64,000 bases of DNA from Jeotgalicoccus aerolatus (GCF_014635205.1 NZ_BMCN01000003.1:184756-248755), one strand, 5' to 3'. Shown: positions 8,751 through 19,436, numbered from the stretch's first letter. The notes: generated by a model from the sequence alone, not told the origin. A program made the numbers and translations.

Positions 8751-9277
8751 TTTACCTTGAGATATTTTTAGCGTTTTTAATTCCGGGTATTCTCGGTTAC
8801 GGCGGCGGTCCTTCATCGATTCCTTTAGTTGAACGTGAAGTTGTCGGTACATATGAATGGATGACGACAGCAGAGTTTGCAGAAGTGCTGGCACTTGGAA
8901 ATGCGCTGCCGGGACCGATATTAACAAAGATGGGCGCTTACATCGGCTATGAAGCAGGTGGTGTCCTCGGGAGCATTGTGGCAATCTCAGCCAGTGTGCT
9001 GCCCTCGCTGCTGTTAATGATTTTTCTTGCGGCAATTTTGTATAAGCTGAAAGGGACGAATAAGTTTAAGACGCTGACCTTGCTGATCCGCCCGGTCATT
9101 GCGATTCTGCTTGGTGTTATCGTCGTAGATTTTCTGTTTAATTCTTTCGACGTTTCAGGTACTTTTCACACTGTCTTTTTAATTATCGTTTCTTTTCTGC
9201 TGCTGCAAGTAGTCAAGCTGCATCCCGCTGTTGTTATTGTGATCGGCTTAATATACGGCGGTTTGTTTATCCGTTAA
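8747..9277 (+). CDS. Chromate transporter, short CHR protein (second of pair)
   Basis: A 176-residue protein with five to six TM segments and the same CHR signature as its partner: 'YGGGPSSIPLVEREVVGTYE' near residue 17 and 'LGNALPGPILTKMGAYIGYE' near residue 46. The similarity suggests gene duplication. ATGA overlap with the upstream gene implies translational coupling. Substrate specificity beyond the family (chromate, possibly sulfate-related anions) is not visible. Confidence 0.85.
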   Translation: MIYLEIFLAFLIPGILGYGGGPSSIPLVEREVVGTYEWMTTAEFAEVLALGNALPGPILTKMGAYIGYEAGGVLGSIVAISASVLPSLLLMIFLAAILYKLKGTNKFKTLTLLIRPVIAILLGVIVVDFLFNSFDVSGTFHTVFLIIVSFLLLQVVKLHPAVVIVIGLIYGGLFIR

Positions 9278-9360
9278 TAAGCACAAAACTTAAACAAGCT
9301 TTTTGGATGTATTATAATTAAGTTAAATACACAGTCAATCCAGAAAGGAAGTCATCTTAA

Positions 9361-9867
9361 ATGGCATTTGATATTCGTAAAATGGAAGTGAAAGACGCGG
9401 CCAGTATTATCGAGCATAAGAAAAAAGTAACAGAAGAAAATCCGGATACACTGGCAACAGCAATTGAAAACAAAACAATTACAATTGAAGAAGAAGAGGC
9501 TACGGTTAAATCACTAGGCCCGAACGACCTCGGTATCGTCGCAGTCGATGGAGACAAAGTCGTCGGAATGCTGAACATGCGCCAGGATCACCGTAAAAAG
9601 TTTGAACATATCGGCCAGTTCGGCATCAGTATGCAGCAGGCGTATACAGGATCAGGCACAGGGACTGAAATGGTGAAACAGGCCATACAATTTGCACGGG
9701 ACAATGATATGCTTGAAAAAATTATTTTAACTGTCTTTTCAAATAATCCGGGTGCGATTAAATTATATAAAAAACTTGGTTTTGAAGAAGAAGCCACTTT
9801 GAAAAACCAGGTTAAACTGGCTCAAGGCTACACAGATTTAGTTTATATGTCGATAGATGTAAAATAA
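9361..9867 (+). CDS. GNAT-family N-acetyltransferase
   Basis: A 168-residue single-domain GNAT protein. Motif A is 'AYTGSGTGTEMVKQAIQFA' (residues ~98-116, acetyl-CoA pyrophosphate loop), and motif B is 'NPGAIKLYKKLGFEEEATL'. The layout resembles YhfO/RimI-like acyltransferases of unknown acceptor. GAAAGGAAG precedes the ATG, and TATTATAAT upstream could be its -10. A weak hairpin at 9903 follows. Confidence 0.85.
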   Translation: MAFDIRKMEVKDAASIIEHKKKVTEENPDTLATAIENKTITIEEEEATVKSLGPNDLGIVAVDGDKVVGMLNMRQDHRKKFEHIGQFGISMQQAYTGSGTGTEMVKQAIQFARDNDMLEKIILTVFSNNPGAIKLYKKLGFEEEATLKNQVKLAQGYTDLVYMSIDVK

Positions 9868-9902
9868 TCGGTGACATAGAAACAGCAAAGATATTTAATG
9901 GG

Positions 9903-9933
9903 GAATCGCAGTTTGGCGATTCTCTTTGTCTTT
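9903..9933 (+). terminator. Weak terminator hairpin
   Basis: GAATCGC, a six-base loop, and GCGATTC are followed by TCTTTGTCTTT. It lies after the GNAT gene and before the AhpD-like gene. Confidence 0.5.
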
Positions 9934-9960
9934 ATAGACAAAATAGGAGGGGAATAATCA

Positions 9961-10305
9961 ATGGGAAACTTTGATGAAATTAATAAAAGAGCGCAGAAAA
10001 ATACCGGCAGAATTCAACAAGAGCAGCCCGATTTTATGAGAGCATTTAAACAGCTGCAGCAGGAAGGGTATAAAGCAAATGCGCTGGACGAAAAAACGAA
10101 AGAGTATGTTGCTTTAACTTATGCGATTGCGGATAAGTGTGAAGGCTGTATTGGCAATCACGTTAATAAGCTGATTAAACTCGGTGCAACACGGCAGGAA
10201 ATCAGTGATATTGTAGCAGTATCTATCGTAATGGGCGGCGGACCGGCAAGTGTCTACGGCGGTAAAGCACTGGAAGCATATGATGAGGGTACTGAGGGGA
10301 AATAA
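9961..10305 (+). CDS. Carboxymuconolactone decarboxylase/AhpD-like protein
   Basis: A 114-residue small helical protein of the CMD/AhpD family. 'CEGCIGNH' at residues 60-67 gives the CxxCxxxH redox motif of AhpD-like disulfide reductases. These proteins reduce peroxide-scavenging partners or act on small electrophiles. It sits 23 bp upstream of an OsmC peroxidase gene, which supports an antioxidant role. AGGAGGGG precedes the ATG. Confidence 0.87.
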   Translation: MGNFDEINKRAQKNTGRIQQEQPDFMRAFKQLQQEGYKANALDEKTKEYVALTYAIADKCEGCIGNHVNKLIKLGATRQEISDIVAVSIVMGGGPASVYGGKALEAYDEGTEGK

Positions 10306-10328
10306 ATTAAATAAAGGAGAGATTACAG

Positions 10329-10745
10329 ATGAAAGTAAACTTAAATTGGCAAGGAAAATTGAAATTCGAATCAACTGGTGAAACAACCGGTCATTCTGTC
10401 ACGATGGATGCCAACGAAGCAGCAGGCGGAGATGCGAGTGCACCGTCACCGATGGAAATGGTGCTGCACGGTGCGGCAGGCTGCATGGCGATCGATATTG
10501 GCGTCATTTTAAGACACCACATGGATAAAGTCACTAAACTTGCAATTGAAGCGGACGGTGAGCGTTCTGAAAGTGAACCGAAATATTATAAAAATATACA
10601 AATGAACATTATTATCGACGGAGACGTTCCGCCGAATCAGGCAAAACGCGCAGCAGATTTATCAAAAGATAAATATTGTTCAGCTGTGCATTCTCTCGTT
10701 GCTGACGTCGATGTCGAAGTTACTTTAAACGGCCAAGTGTTGTAA
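10329..10745 (+). CDS. OsmC/Ohr-family protein
   Basis: A 138-residue OsmC-type protein. Two conserved cysteines are present, Cys-52 in 'GAAGCMAIDIG' and Cys-117 in 'KYCSAVHSL', matching the peroxidatic and resolving positions of organic hydroperoxide reductases. 'PSPMEMVLHG' is a typical OsmC helix start. It is the middle gene of an AhpD-like/OsmC/ABC ATPase trio, and the ABC gene begins one base after its stop codon. Confidence 0.87.
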   Translation: MKVNLNWQGKLKFESTGETTGHSVTMDANEAAGGDASAPSPMEMVLHGAAGCMAIDIGVILRHHMDKVTKLAIEADGERSESEPKYYKNIQMNIIIDGDVPPNQAKRAADLSKDKYCSAVHSLVADVDVEVTLNGQVL

Positions 10746-10746
10746 G

Positions 10747-11454
10747 ATGTTAAATATAAAAAAGCTCGGCATTAATTACGGCACATTCAGTGCCGCAGTC
10801 AATGACCTTACTTTTGGTCAGGGAATTCATGTGCTAGTCGGTGAAAACGGCAGCGGTAAAAGTTCTATTTTGACTGGTATTACTGGATATAATACACAGA
10901 ATATCACTGAGAGAACACTGAAAATAAACGGTGAAAATATTGACAGAACAGCTGAGTATATCAGCTATTTACCGCAGCAGAATGTGCCATTCCAAATTAC
11001 AGTGGAAGACTTTATCAGCATGACAGCTAAAAAGAAAGTATCGAAAAAAGATGTTGAACAGGCACTCTATGATTTTAATCTGACGCATTTAAAAAATGCT
11101 TCTGCTGAAAGTTTAAGCGGGGGAGAATATAAGCGTGCCTTATGTGCACAAGTCCATTTAGAAGATAAACCGGTAATGATGTTCGATGAAATCGAGCAGG
11201 GTCTGGATATTAATTATCAGCATTTGGTTATGGACTGGCTCAAAAATTTAAGCAAAGATAAAGTAATTATTATGGCCATGCACGATTTAAATCTGGCTCT
11301 TTTGTATGCAGACAGTGTAACCTGTATGAAAAAAGGCACTTTAACCGAAGTAAAAGTGCCTGCAGAACAAGTGAATGAAACGATGTTATCCAATACTTTT
11401 TCACGTGAAATGAAGATTATTAATTATGAAGGTAAATTGATCGCCATCAGCTGA
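10747..11454 (+). CDS. ABC transporter ATP-binding protein, FecE-like, without permease
   Basis: A 235-residue ATPase with all motifs intact: Walker A 'GENGSGKSS' (residues ~33-41), Q-loop in 'YLPQQNVPF', signature 'LSGGEYKRA', Walker B 'VMMFDEIEQG' with catalytic Glu, and the H-loop in 'MAMHDLNLALLYAD'. The sequence is closest to the iron/siderophore (FecE/FepC) type. No permease or binding protein is adjacent. It follows osmC by one base and lacks a clear ribosome site, so translation is likely coupled. Its 3' end overlaps the convergent coaW by 8 bp. Confidence 0.85.
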   Translation: MLNIKKLGINYGTFSAAVNDLTFGQGIHVLVGENGSGKSSILTGITGYNTQNITERTLKINGENIDRTAEYISYLPQQNVPFQITVEDFISMTAKKKVSKKDVEQALYDFNLTHLKNASAESLSGGEYKRALCAQVHLEDKPVMMFDEIEQGLDINYQHLVMDWLKNLSKDKVIIMAMHDLNLALLYADSVTCMKKGTLTEVKVPAEQVNETMLSNTFSREMKIINYEGKLIAIS

Positions 11455-12241
11455 TGGCGCCGAGCGCACCGCTGTATTCGCCGTCTTTGACGACGTAGGC
11501 GCGTGCGTTTTTTAGTTCGCTGTATCTGTAAATAATATCTGTCATGACTTCGTTATCGAGTAAGGTTGAACCAATAAACACCATGTTTTTAGTTTCAAAA
11601 GTATCGGCTAAATTAATCGCCATAGCAGTAACTGTTTCTGCAACGAGTCCGATCACTGAAATCAGCTGGTCTTCAGCAGTGGCTGATTTTTGAGTCTGCT
11701 GGTCCTGACCGAAGTTGCTGGCTGTTAAATCACCGGGAATCGGCGTCGGTCTGCCGTTATAAATATGATGAACTTTTAAATCAACACGATCCCGGTTGCC
11801 TGCTTTGGCCCGTTCGATAATGGTATTAAAATCTTCAATGCCAGTTAACAGATGGCTTAACCCCATCAATGTTCCGCCCCCGACACCGGAACCGCCGACT
11901 CTTTTTTGAGAATCCTTAGTAGCCTGATGAAAACTCGTTCCCGTACCGACATTTAAATAGACATAGCGGTCGAAATCCAGACCTTCCTCTTTTAGCAGCT
12001 GGCTTAAGCCGCGGAAAGTAGCATCGAACTCTATAGATACTGCGGCATCAAAATTTAAATTTTCTTTAATATACTCTGCTTTACCGCCTGTTAAATAAAC
12101 ATCTTCAGATGAGTACTCAGCATTCAGTGTATCAATCACCTGATCAATTTCTGCAGATGGATATTTTTTAAACGTTCTGCCGGCCTCATTTAAAATGGCA
12201 ATTTTAATTAAAGTGCCGCCGGCATCGATTCCTATTTTCAT
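11447..12241 (-). CDS. coaW: Type II pantothenate kinase
   Basis: A 264-residue kinase of the actin-like ASKHA fold. 'MKIGIDAGGTLIKIAI' (residues 1-16) is the phosphate-1 loop, and 'NVGTGTSFHQATKDSQKRVG' near residues 98-117 is the PanK-II nucleotide loop. It phosphorylates pantothenate in the first step of CoA synthesis. The feedback-insensitive type II bacterial form is characteristic of staphylococci. AAGGAG lies upstream of the ATG. It is transcribed with or after the BCCT gene. Confidence 0.92.
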   Translation of the reverse strand: MKIGIDAGGTLIKIAILNEAGRTFKKYPSAEIDQVIDTLNAEYSSEDVYLTGGKAEYIKENLNFDAAVSIEFDATFRGLSQLLKEEGLDFDRYVYLNVGTGTSFHQATKDSQKRVGGSGVGGGTLMGLSHLLTGIEDFNTIIERAKAGNRDRVDLKVHHIYNGRPTPIPGDLTASNFGQDQQTQKSATAEDQLISVIGLVAETVTAMAINLADTFETKNMVFIGSTLLDNEVMTDIIYRYSELKNARAYVVKDGEYSGALGAIS

Positions 12242-12269
12242 ATAGATACTCCTTACATTTCATAAACTA

Positions 12270-12302
12270 AGCAGCGCCCAAAATCCTTGAGCGCTGCTTT
12301 TT
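12270..12302 (+). terminator. Terminator hairpin oriented to the + strand
   Basis: AGCAGCGC, a 13-base loop and GCGCTGCT are followed by TTTTT on the + strand only. The flanking genes are both on the - strand, where the hairpin is followed by a T-poor sequence. It would stop + transcripts coming from the ABC gene at 10747. Confidence 0.6.
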
Positions 12303-12319
12303 ATATCGATAATTCTATT

Positions 12320-13903
12320 TTAATACTTTCTGCGTCGCTGTCTACGTTTCATTGCCTCGTTAGGTTCTCTGCGGAGCCCTTTGGAGACCGAAGCAATCAT
12401 CATAATGAGTATGAGCGCAAACGGCAGACCGGCAAGGAGAGATGCTGCCTGAAGGCTCGTCAGACCGCCGGCTAAAATTAAGGCGATTGTTAAAAGACCA
12501 AGGAGCAGACCCCAAAGTATTTTAAGTCCTGTCGGCGGATTATCCGTATTGCCTATACTCATTCCTGCAACGATAAAGGTTGCGGAGTCAGCAGATGTGA
12601 CCAGGAAGGTAAATATTAAAGTAATCGCAATAGCTGATGTGAGCCATGAAATAGGCAGAGTATTAAACAAGGCAAAGAGTGCCTGTGTCTGATCGTTTAA
12701 TACAATTTCCCCGATATTCGTGTTGTTAAATAAGTCAGAGTAAATGGCCGTTCCGCCAAGGGCTCCGACCCAAAGGAATGAAAGCATCGGCGGTACAATC
12801 AGAATACCCATTACATATTCACGAATGCTGCGTCCGCGTGATACGCGTGCAACGAATGAACCGATAAACGGACTCCAGGCAATAACCCATGCCCAGTAGA
12901 ATACTGTCCAGTCTTGAACCCATGCTTCTCCTGAATAAGGCTGCAGTCTTAATGAGTAGCCGACAAAGTTAGTCAAATAGTCACCAAGTCCGACAATAAT
13001 CGTTTCCATTATGAACGTAAATGGACCGACTGCCATAATAAATACAGTTAATACCAGTGCGAGAATCATGTTTAAACTGCTTAGGAATTTCATTCCGCGT
13101 TTTAAGCCAGTAATTGTTGAGAAGATAAACAATCCGGTCATTAAAGCGGTCAGAATAATTTGAGTCATTGGACCTGACGGAATACCGAATGCGATATCCA
13201 GACCGCCGTCCATCTGCATAATACCTAAACCGACTGATGTTGACATACCAGTAATCGTCGCAATAATTGCGAGAATATCAATTGCTTTTCTGGCTGTCTG
13301 GCTATATTCGAGACCAAACAGCGGCTCTAATGCAGTTGATACCAGGCCGTCTCGGTTTTTACGGAACTGAAAATAACCGATTGCAAGACCTGCGACACCG
13401 AAGATTGACCACTGTGAGATACCCCAGTGGAAATAAGTATATCCCATTGCTATTCTGGCAGCTTCTGCTGATTCAACAGGTCCGCCTAAGAATGGTGATT
13501 TCATGTAATGTTCCATCGGTTCGGCAACACCGTAGAATACTAAACCGACACCTAAACCGCTTGAGAATAACATTCCGATCCATGACCAGAATGAGAATTC
13601 AGGTTTGGAATTATCGCCGCCGAGTTTAACGCGGCCATAAGGTGAGAGTGCCAGAAAGAGCAGGAACACTCCGAAACCAAATACAACCAGTAAGAAGAAC
13701 CAGCTGAAATTTTGAGAAATTACTGAATACACATCTTCAGATGCGACCTGAAAGCGTGCAGGAATAACCATCGCTATTATAGAAACAACAATGATTATTA
13801 GCGTTGATATCCAGAATACAGGGCCGAGTTTCCTAAAATTAAATTTTTCCGGCTGATCTGGATTGTTACTTTGCTTTGACGTAGTGTTATCGTCATTCGT
13901 CAA
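12320..13903 (-). CDS. BCCT-family glycine betaine/choline/carnitine transporter
   Basis: A 527-residue, twelve-TM Na+- or H+-coupled symporter. Family marks are 'GVGLVFYGVAEPMEHYM' near residue 117 and 'WTVFYWAWVIAWSPFIGSFV' near residues 330-349, which contains the Trp-rich substrate site of BetP-like carriers, followed by 'ARVSRGRSIREY'. It imports compatible solutes during osmotic stress. A SigB-like promoter (13942-13967) faces the gene, which fits general-stress induction. The N-terminal ~30 residues are a polar cytoplasmic tail. Confidence 0.92.
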   Translation of the reverse strand: MTNDDNTTSKQSNNPDQPEKFNFRKLGPVFWISTLIIIVVSIIAMVIPARFQVASEDVYSVISQNFSWFFLLVVFGFGVFLLFLALSPYGRVKLGGDNSKPEFSFWSWIGMLFSSGLGVGLVFYGVAEPMEHYMKSPFLGGPVESAEAARIAMGYTYFHWGISQWSIFGVAGLAIGYFQFRKNRDGLVSTALEPLFGLEYSQTARKAIDILAIIATITGMSTSVGLGIMQMDGGLDIAFGIPSGPMTQIILTALMTGLFIFSTITGLKRGMKFLSSLNMILALVLTVFIMAVGPFTFIMETIIVGLGDYLTNFVGYSLRLQPYSGEAWVQDWTVFYWAWVIAWSPFIGSFVARVSRGRSIREYVMGILIVPPMLSFLWVGALGGTAIYSDLFNNTNIGEIVLNDQTQALFALFNTLPISWLTSAIAITLIFTFLVTSADSATFIVAGMSIGNTDNPPTGLKILWGLLLGLLTIALILAGGLTSLQAASLLAGLPFALILIMMIASVSKGLRREPNEAMKRRQRRRKY

Positions 13904-13941
13904 GTGAGTTCCTCCTAAATTGATTGTTATTATCTTACTTA

Positions 13942-13967
13942 CTACCCTTACAATACCAGCGACAAAC
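13942..13967 (-). promoter_or_regulatory. Candidate SigB promoter for the BCCT gene
   Basis: Read on the - strand: GTTTGT, 14 bases, GGGTAG. The -10 and the spacing equal those of the rsbV promoter at 57706. The staphylococcal consensus is GWTTWW-N14-GGGWAW. Confidence 0.5.
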
Positions 13968-13996
13968 GCTGAATGAGTGAAAGTTGTAATGTAATG

Positions 13997-14022
13997 TCTA
14001 AATTGTCACTATAGGGGGTATG
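13997..14022 (+). promoter_or_regulatory. Candidate SigB promoter for the GNAT gene
   Basis: GTCTAA, 14 bases, GGGTAT, 47 bp upstream of the ATG at 14069: one mismatch to GTTTAA-N14-GGGTAT. An overlapping TTGTCA...TATAAT pair with 18-base spacing could serve the housekeeping sigma factor. Confidence 0.55.
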
Positions 14023-14068
14023 GGACTATAATAGCAAACTATAATAAGATGTCAAAAAGGGGTCAAAA

Positions 14069-14899
14069 ATGGAAATTAACATTAGAAAATTTACAGAAGC
14101 AGACAGGAAACACCTTGAGACTTATGAACTAAATGAAAAGCAGCAGGTGTATTCAAGCATGCCGCTGGAAGTGCTTGATGATGCATTGGCAGACAAAGAT
14201 CGTACTGCAAACGTTGTCGTTACAGGGGACGGCAAAGTTATCGGATTTTTTGTCCTGCATAAGCATTATCAGCATGAAGGATACGATACGCCGCACGAAG
14301 TTGTGTATGTCCGTTCCTTATCGATTAATGAAAAATACCAGGGGAATGGATATGGCACAACGGTGGCGCAAAATTTACCGGTGTACGTCCAGGAAAACTT
14401 TTCTGCATTTGATCATTTATACTTAGTTGTCGACGGTGAAAATGCCGGGGCATGGAATTTATATGAACGGGCAGGTTTCTTACACCTGGCAACAAAAGAA
14501 GAGGGTCCAATCGGCAAAGAGCGTCTGTACTATTTAGACTTAAATCGAAACTATGTTCCGAATTTAAGACTGGAACTGGATGATTCTGTCGACAGACCTG
14601 CTGTAAGAATTATATTGAAAATGGATGACAAGGAAGCGGGATATATCGATGCGGAAATAGAGGGGACAACACTCGATATTAAACATATATTTGTAGATGA
14701 AAAACACAGGGGAGAAGGAGTGGCAGAAAGTGCCATGCGGCAGTTTGCAACTTCAGTCAGACGCAAGCTGGATATGGTGGAAACTGCAACAGTGACTGTA
14801 AAAGACCCGGTTTATAAAAACTTATTTACAGCAGCTGGTTTTGTTCTTGTAGACAGTCCCGGAAACACGGATCGATATACTAAATTAGTCAGATATTAA
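14069..14899 (+). CDS. Two-domain GNAT acetyltransferase
   Basis: A 276-residue protein with two GNAT modules. Residues 1-~150 carry motif A 'YQGNGYGTTVAQNLPVYVQE' and motif B 'NAGAWNLYERAGFLH'. Residues ~165-276 form a second, shorter module with 'HRGEGVAESAMRQFATSVR' and 'PVYKNLFTAAGFV', like the YjdJ-type GCN5-related domain. The substrate is unknown. The gene diverges from the BCCT osmolyte transporter and has its own SigB-like promoter, so a stress role is plausible. AAAAGGGG precedes the ATG. Confidence 0.82.
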   Translation: MEINIRKFTEADRKHLETYELNEKQQVYSSMPLEVLDDALADKDRTANVVVTGDGKVIGFFVLHKHYQHEGYDTPHEVVYVRSLSINEKYQGNGYGTTVAQNLPVYVQENFSAFDHLYLVVDGENAGAWNLYERAGFLHLATKEEGPIGKERLYYLDLNRNYVPNLRLELDDSVDRPAVRIILKMDDKEAGYIDAEIEGTTLDIKHIFVDEKHRGEGVAESAMRQFATSVRRKLDMVETATVTVKDPVYKNLFTAAGFVLVDSPGNTDRYTKLVRY

Positions 14900-14972
14900 T
14901 TTAAAGCTTGAAACATCGTATAAATATTTGTATTATATCCTAAGGTATTTACATCTTGAAAGGATGACGTGA

Positions 14973-15482
14973 ATGAGACTTGACAGCTATACTAAAGAAA
15001 TGATGGACGAGCATTCGTTTATAGATATGTCGCACATATATTTAGAAGATAAAGGAACGGAAACCAACCTCTATGAAATGGTAGATAAATTTAAAGAGGT
15101 CGGTAATTATACTGAAGGTGAAGTTGAGGATCGTATTCTTCAGTTTTACACTGACTTAAATACGGATGGACGCTTCTTAAGTACTGATGATGGTGTCTGG
15201 GGTCTTCGTGAATGGTATTCAGTCGATGACATCAACGATAAAGTCGCACCGACTATTCATAAGATAGAAGTGGCTGCTGAAGATGATTTCATCGAAGAAG
15301 AAGCAGATGCGGATTATCCTGGTGCTAAGGAACTGGGTGAAGAGCAGGAAGAAATTGACGGTGCTCTGCACGGCGAAGACGACGAAGAAGATATTGACAG
15401 TAAAGATGCTGATGACGAAATCCAATTCGACGAGAAAGAAAAGCTCGAGGATGAATACGATGACGAGGCAGATGCCTACTAA
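14973..15482 (+). CDS. rpoE: RNA polymerase delta subunit
   Basis: A 169-residue protein with the delta layout: residues 1-~90 form the folded HARE-type domain ('DGRFLSTDDGVWGLREWY' near residues 68-85), and ~100-169 are an intrinsically disordered Asp/Glu-rich tail. Delta speeds RNA polymerase recycling and affects promoter selectivity in Firmicutes. AAGGATG precedes the start. It lies directly upstream of pyrG, the order found throughout Bacillales. Confidence 0.95.
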   Translation: MRLDSYTKEMMDEHSFIDMSHIYLEDKGTETNLYEMVDKFKEVGNYTEGEVEDRILQFYTDLNTDGRFLSTDDGVWGLREWYSVDDINDKVAPTIHKIEVAAEDDFIEEEADADYPGAKELGEEQEEIDGALHGEDDEEDIDSKDADDEIQFDEKEKLEDEYDDEADAY

Positions 15483-15488
15483 TTTATA

Positions 15489-15516
15489 TTGACTTTTTAT
15501 TTTAAAGTGATAGTAT
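15489..15516 (+). promoter_or_regulatory. pyrG promoter
   Basis: TTGACT (15489-15494), a 16-base spacer and TAGTAT (15511-15516). The predicted start falls on the GGG at 15524-15526, seven bases downstream, so the transcript would begin GGGCUCCC. Confidence 0.7.
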
Positions 15517-15523
15517 TTTATTT

Positions 15524-17232
<1,709 letters not shown>

Positions 17233-17243
17233 GAAATAGCTTT

Positions 17244-17270
17244 CAGCCGGAGAATATCCGGCTGTTTTTT
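17244..17270 (+). terminator. pyrG terminator
   Basis: CAGCCGGA, a five-base loop and TCCGGCTG run into TTTTTT. Confidence 0.88.
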
Positions 17271-17368
17271 ACTCTTTTGATATAGATGGAAAACCAGCTG
17301 CAGCAAGGACTGTTGAGACTTATTAAAGGATTTTAATCAAATTTAAATGAACTGTTAATGGTAAAGCA

Positions 17369-17398
17369 TTGTCAGTTTGAGAAGCTTTAATTTATAAT
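17369..17398 (+). promoter_or_regulatory. fsa promoter
   Basis: TTGTCA and TATAAT with 18-base spacing, 37 bp upstream of the chosen start. Confidence 0.6.
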
Positions 17399-17434
17399 GA
17401 TAGTAATATCACATTATTGGAGGACGAAAATTAC

Positions 17435-18076
17435 ATGAAATACTTTATAGATACAGCAAATATGGATGAAATTAAAGAAATTCACGAGTGGGGCGTTTTA
17501 AGCGGTGTAACAACTAACCCGTCACTCGTTGCTAAAGAAAAGGATATCTCTTTTCACAACAGACTTGTTGAAATTTGTGAACTTGTCGGCGGTCCTGTCA
17601 GCGGTGAAGTCATTGCACTAGATGCTGCAGGCATGATCGAAGAAGGACGCGAATTGGCTAAACTTCACGAACACATCATCGTTAAAATTCCGATGACTGA
17701 AGACGGTATGAAAGCTGTTAAGGTACTTTCTGAAGAAGGTATTAAAACTAATGTTACTTTAGTATTTAATACGGTGCAGGCTCTGACAGCAGCACGTGCG
17801 GGTGCGACATATGTATCGCCGTTTATCGGACGCCTTGATGACATTGGTTTAGATGGACTTCAGTTAATCGAAGATATCGCAGCTATTTTTGCGATTCACG
17901 ACATCGATACTGAAATTATCGCAGCATCTATCCGCAACTCTGGGCACATGCATGGTGCAGCGCTGCGCGGTGCAGACATAGCAACTGTCCCTTACAAAGT
18001 AATTAAAACATTAACGAAACATCCTTTAACTGACAAAGGAATCGAGCAATTCTTAAATGACTGGAACAATAAATAA
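17435..18076 (+). CDS. fsa: Transaldolase/fructose-6-phosphate aldolase family
   Basis: A 213-residue short transaldolase. '[15 protein letters not shown]' opens the TIM barrel, '[12 protein letters not shown]' follows, and the catalytic Lys lies in '[12 protein letters not shown]' (about residue 83). It transfers dihydroxyacetone units between sugar phosphates. I start at ATG 17435, after GGAGGA, rather than the upstream TTG at 17417, which precedes the ribosome site. In Bacillus and Staphylococcus fbaA usually sits between pyrG and this block; here it is absent. Confidence 0.9.
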   Translation: MKYFIDTANMDEIKEIHEWGVLSGVTTNPSLVAKEKDISFHNRLVEICELVGGPVSGEVIALDAAGMIEEGRELAKLHEHIIVKIPMTEDGMKAVKVLSEEGIKTNVTLVFNTVQALTAARAGATYVSPFIGRLDDIGLDGLQLIEDIAAIFAIHDIDTEIIAASIRNSGHMHGAALRGADIATVPYKVIKTLTKHPLTDKGIEQFLNDWNNK

Positions 18077-18114
18077 GCTGTCTCCATATAATAAAATGAC
18101 AAGGAGCTTTATAT

Positions 18115-19383
18115 ATGGCTAAAGATGTAATTAAAGTGCGCGGCGGTGAAACACTGACTGGAGAAGTTGATATCAGCGGTGCTAAAAATAGTGCGGTAGC
18201 ACTAATACCTGCGTCGCTCATGGCTTCAAGCGGTACGGTAACTTTAGAAGGCCTGCCTGAAATCAGCGATGTTAAAACACTGATGAGTCTCTTGAATGAT
18301 TTAAATATAAAAACAGAATTATCTGGAACCACGCTCGAAGTCAACGCTGAAGAAGCGGTAAATATGCCGCTGCCTAACAACAAAGTACAATCTTTACGCG
18401 CGTCTTATTATATGATGGGAGCGATGCTTTCCAGATTTAAAAAGTGTGTGATCGGACTGCCGGGCGGATGTCCGCTTGGACCGAGACCCATCGATCAGCA
18501 TATCAAAGGATTTGAAGCGCTGGGTGCTGAAGTAACGAATGAGCATGGTGCAATGTATCTGACTGCTGAAAAGTTAACCGGAGCTAAAATATTCTTCGAC
18601 GTTGTCTCGGTAGGCGCCACGATTAATATGATGCTTGCGGCGAGCTGTGCAGAAGGACGCACAACTTTAGAAAACGTTGCGAAAGAACCGGAAATTGTCG
18701 ATGTTGCCTCATTATTAAATAATATGGGTGCGAACATTAAAGGTGCGGGAACGGATACGATTCGTATCGAAGGCGTAGAATCACTGCACGGTACGACACA
18801 TAATATTATTCCCGACCGTATTGAGGCGGGAACTTATATGATTGTCGGCGCAGCAGCCGGTAAAAATTATAAAGTCAATAATATTATCCCGACGCATATG
18901 GAATCACTGTCTTCGAAACTGGAAGAAATGGGTGTTGAACTCGATATCGGCGATGACTATGTCATCATTAATAAGCCTGAAAAGTACAATCCTGTATCAA
19001 TTAAAACACAGGTCTACCCTGGCTTTGCGACAGATCTGCAGCAGCCGATTACACCGCTGATGTTTTTAGCGGACGGCGTAAGCAAGATTACAGAGACGAT
19101 TTATCCTGCCAGATTTAGACACGTCGATGAGCTCACACGCATGAGTGCGCATATCGAGAAGAAAAGCGGCAGTGCTTTGATTTATCCATCTGGACTTAAA
19201 GGCGCAGATGTCTACGCAAGCGACTTGCGTGCAGGTGCGTGTTTGTTAATTTCAGGACTGATCGCTGATGGCGTTACGACAATTCATAATGTAAACCACA
19301 TCGACAGAGGATATTCAGATATTGTTAAAAAGCTGGCATCGCTCGGTGCGAATATATGGCGCGATGAACAAGAAGAAGAATAA
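18115..19383 (+). CDS. murZ: UDP-GlcNAc 1-carboxyvinyltransferase, second paralogue
   Basis: A 422-residue MurA-type enzyme that adds enolpyruvate to UDP-GlcNAc, the first committed step of peptidoglycan synthesis. '[20 protein letters not shown]' is near the N-terminus, and '[19 protein letters not shown]' (near residues 115-133) holds the catalytic Cys of the fosfomycin loop. Its place between fsa and glpX matches murZ/murAB; the other paralogue is at 37295. AAGGAG precedes the ATG. Confidence 0.94.
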   Translation: MAKDVIKVRGGETLTGEVDISGAKNSAVALIPASLMASSGTVTLEGLPEISDVKTLMSLLNDLNIKTELSGTTLEVNAEEAVNMPLPNNKVQSLRASYYMMGAMLSRFKKCVIGLPGGCPLGPRPIDQHIKGFEALGAEVTNEHGAMYLTAEKLTGAKIFFDVVSVGATINMMLAASCAEGRTTLENVAKEPEIVDVASLLNNMGANIKGAGTDTIRIEGVESLHGTTHNIIPDRIEAGTYMIVGAAAGKNYKVNNIIPTHMESLSSKLEEMGVELDIGDDYVIINKPEKYNPVSIKTQVYPGFATDLQQPITPLMFLADGVSKITETIYPARFRHVDELTRMSAHIEKKSGSALIYPSGLKGADVYASDLRAGACLLISGLIADGVTTIHNVNHIDRGYSDIVKKLASLGANIWRDEQEEE

Positions 19384-19395
19384 ATAAAAATTTGG

Positions 19396-19436
19396 CGGCT
19401 TGGAACTCCTGATAAGGGGGCTTTCAAGCCGTTTTT
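19396..19436 (+). terminator. murZ terminator
   Basis: CGGCTTG pairs with CAAGCCG across a long loop and is followed by TTTTT. Confidence 0.65.

Noticed and set aside
12287..12475. 62-residue + strand ORF after the + oriented hairpin
   Set aside because: Overlaps the BCCT gene in antisense, with no ribosome site.
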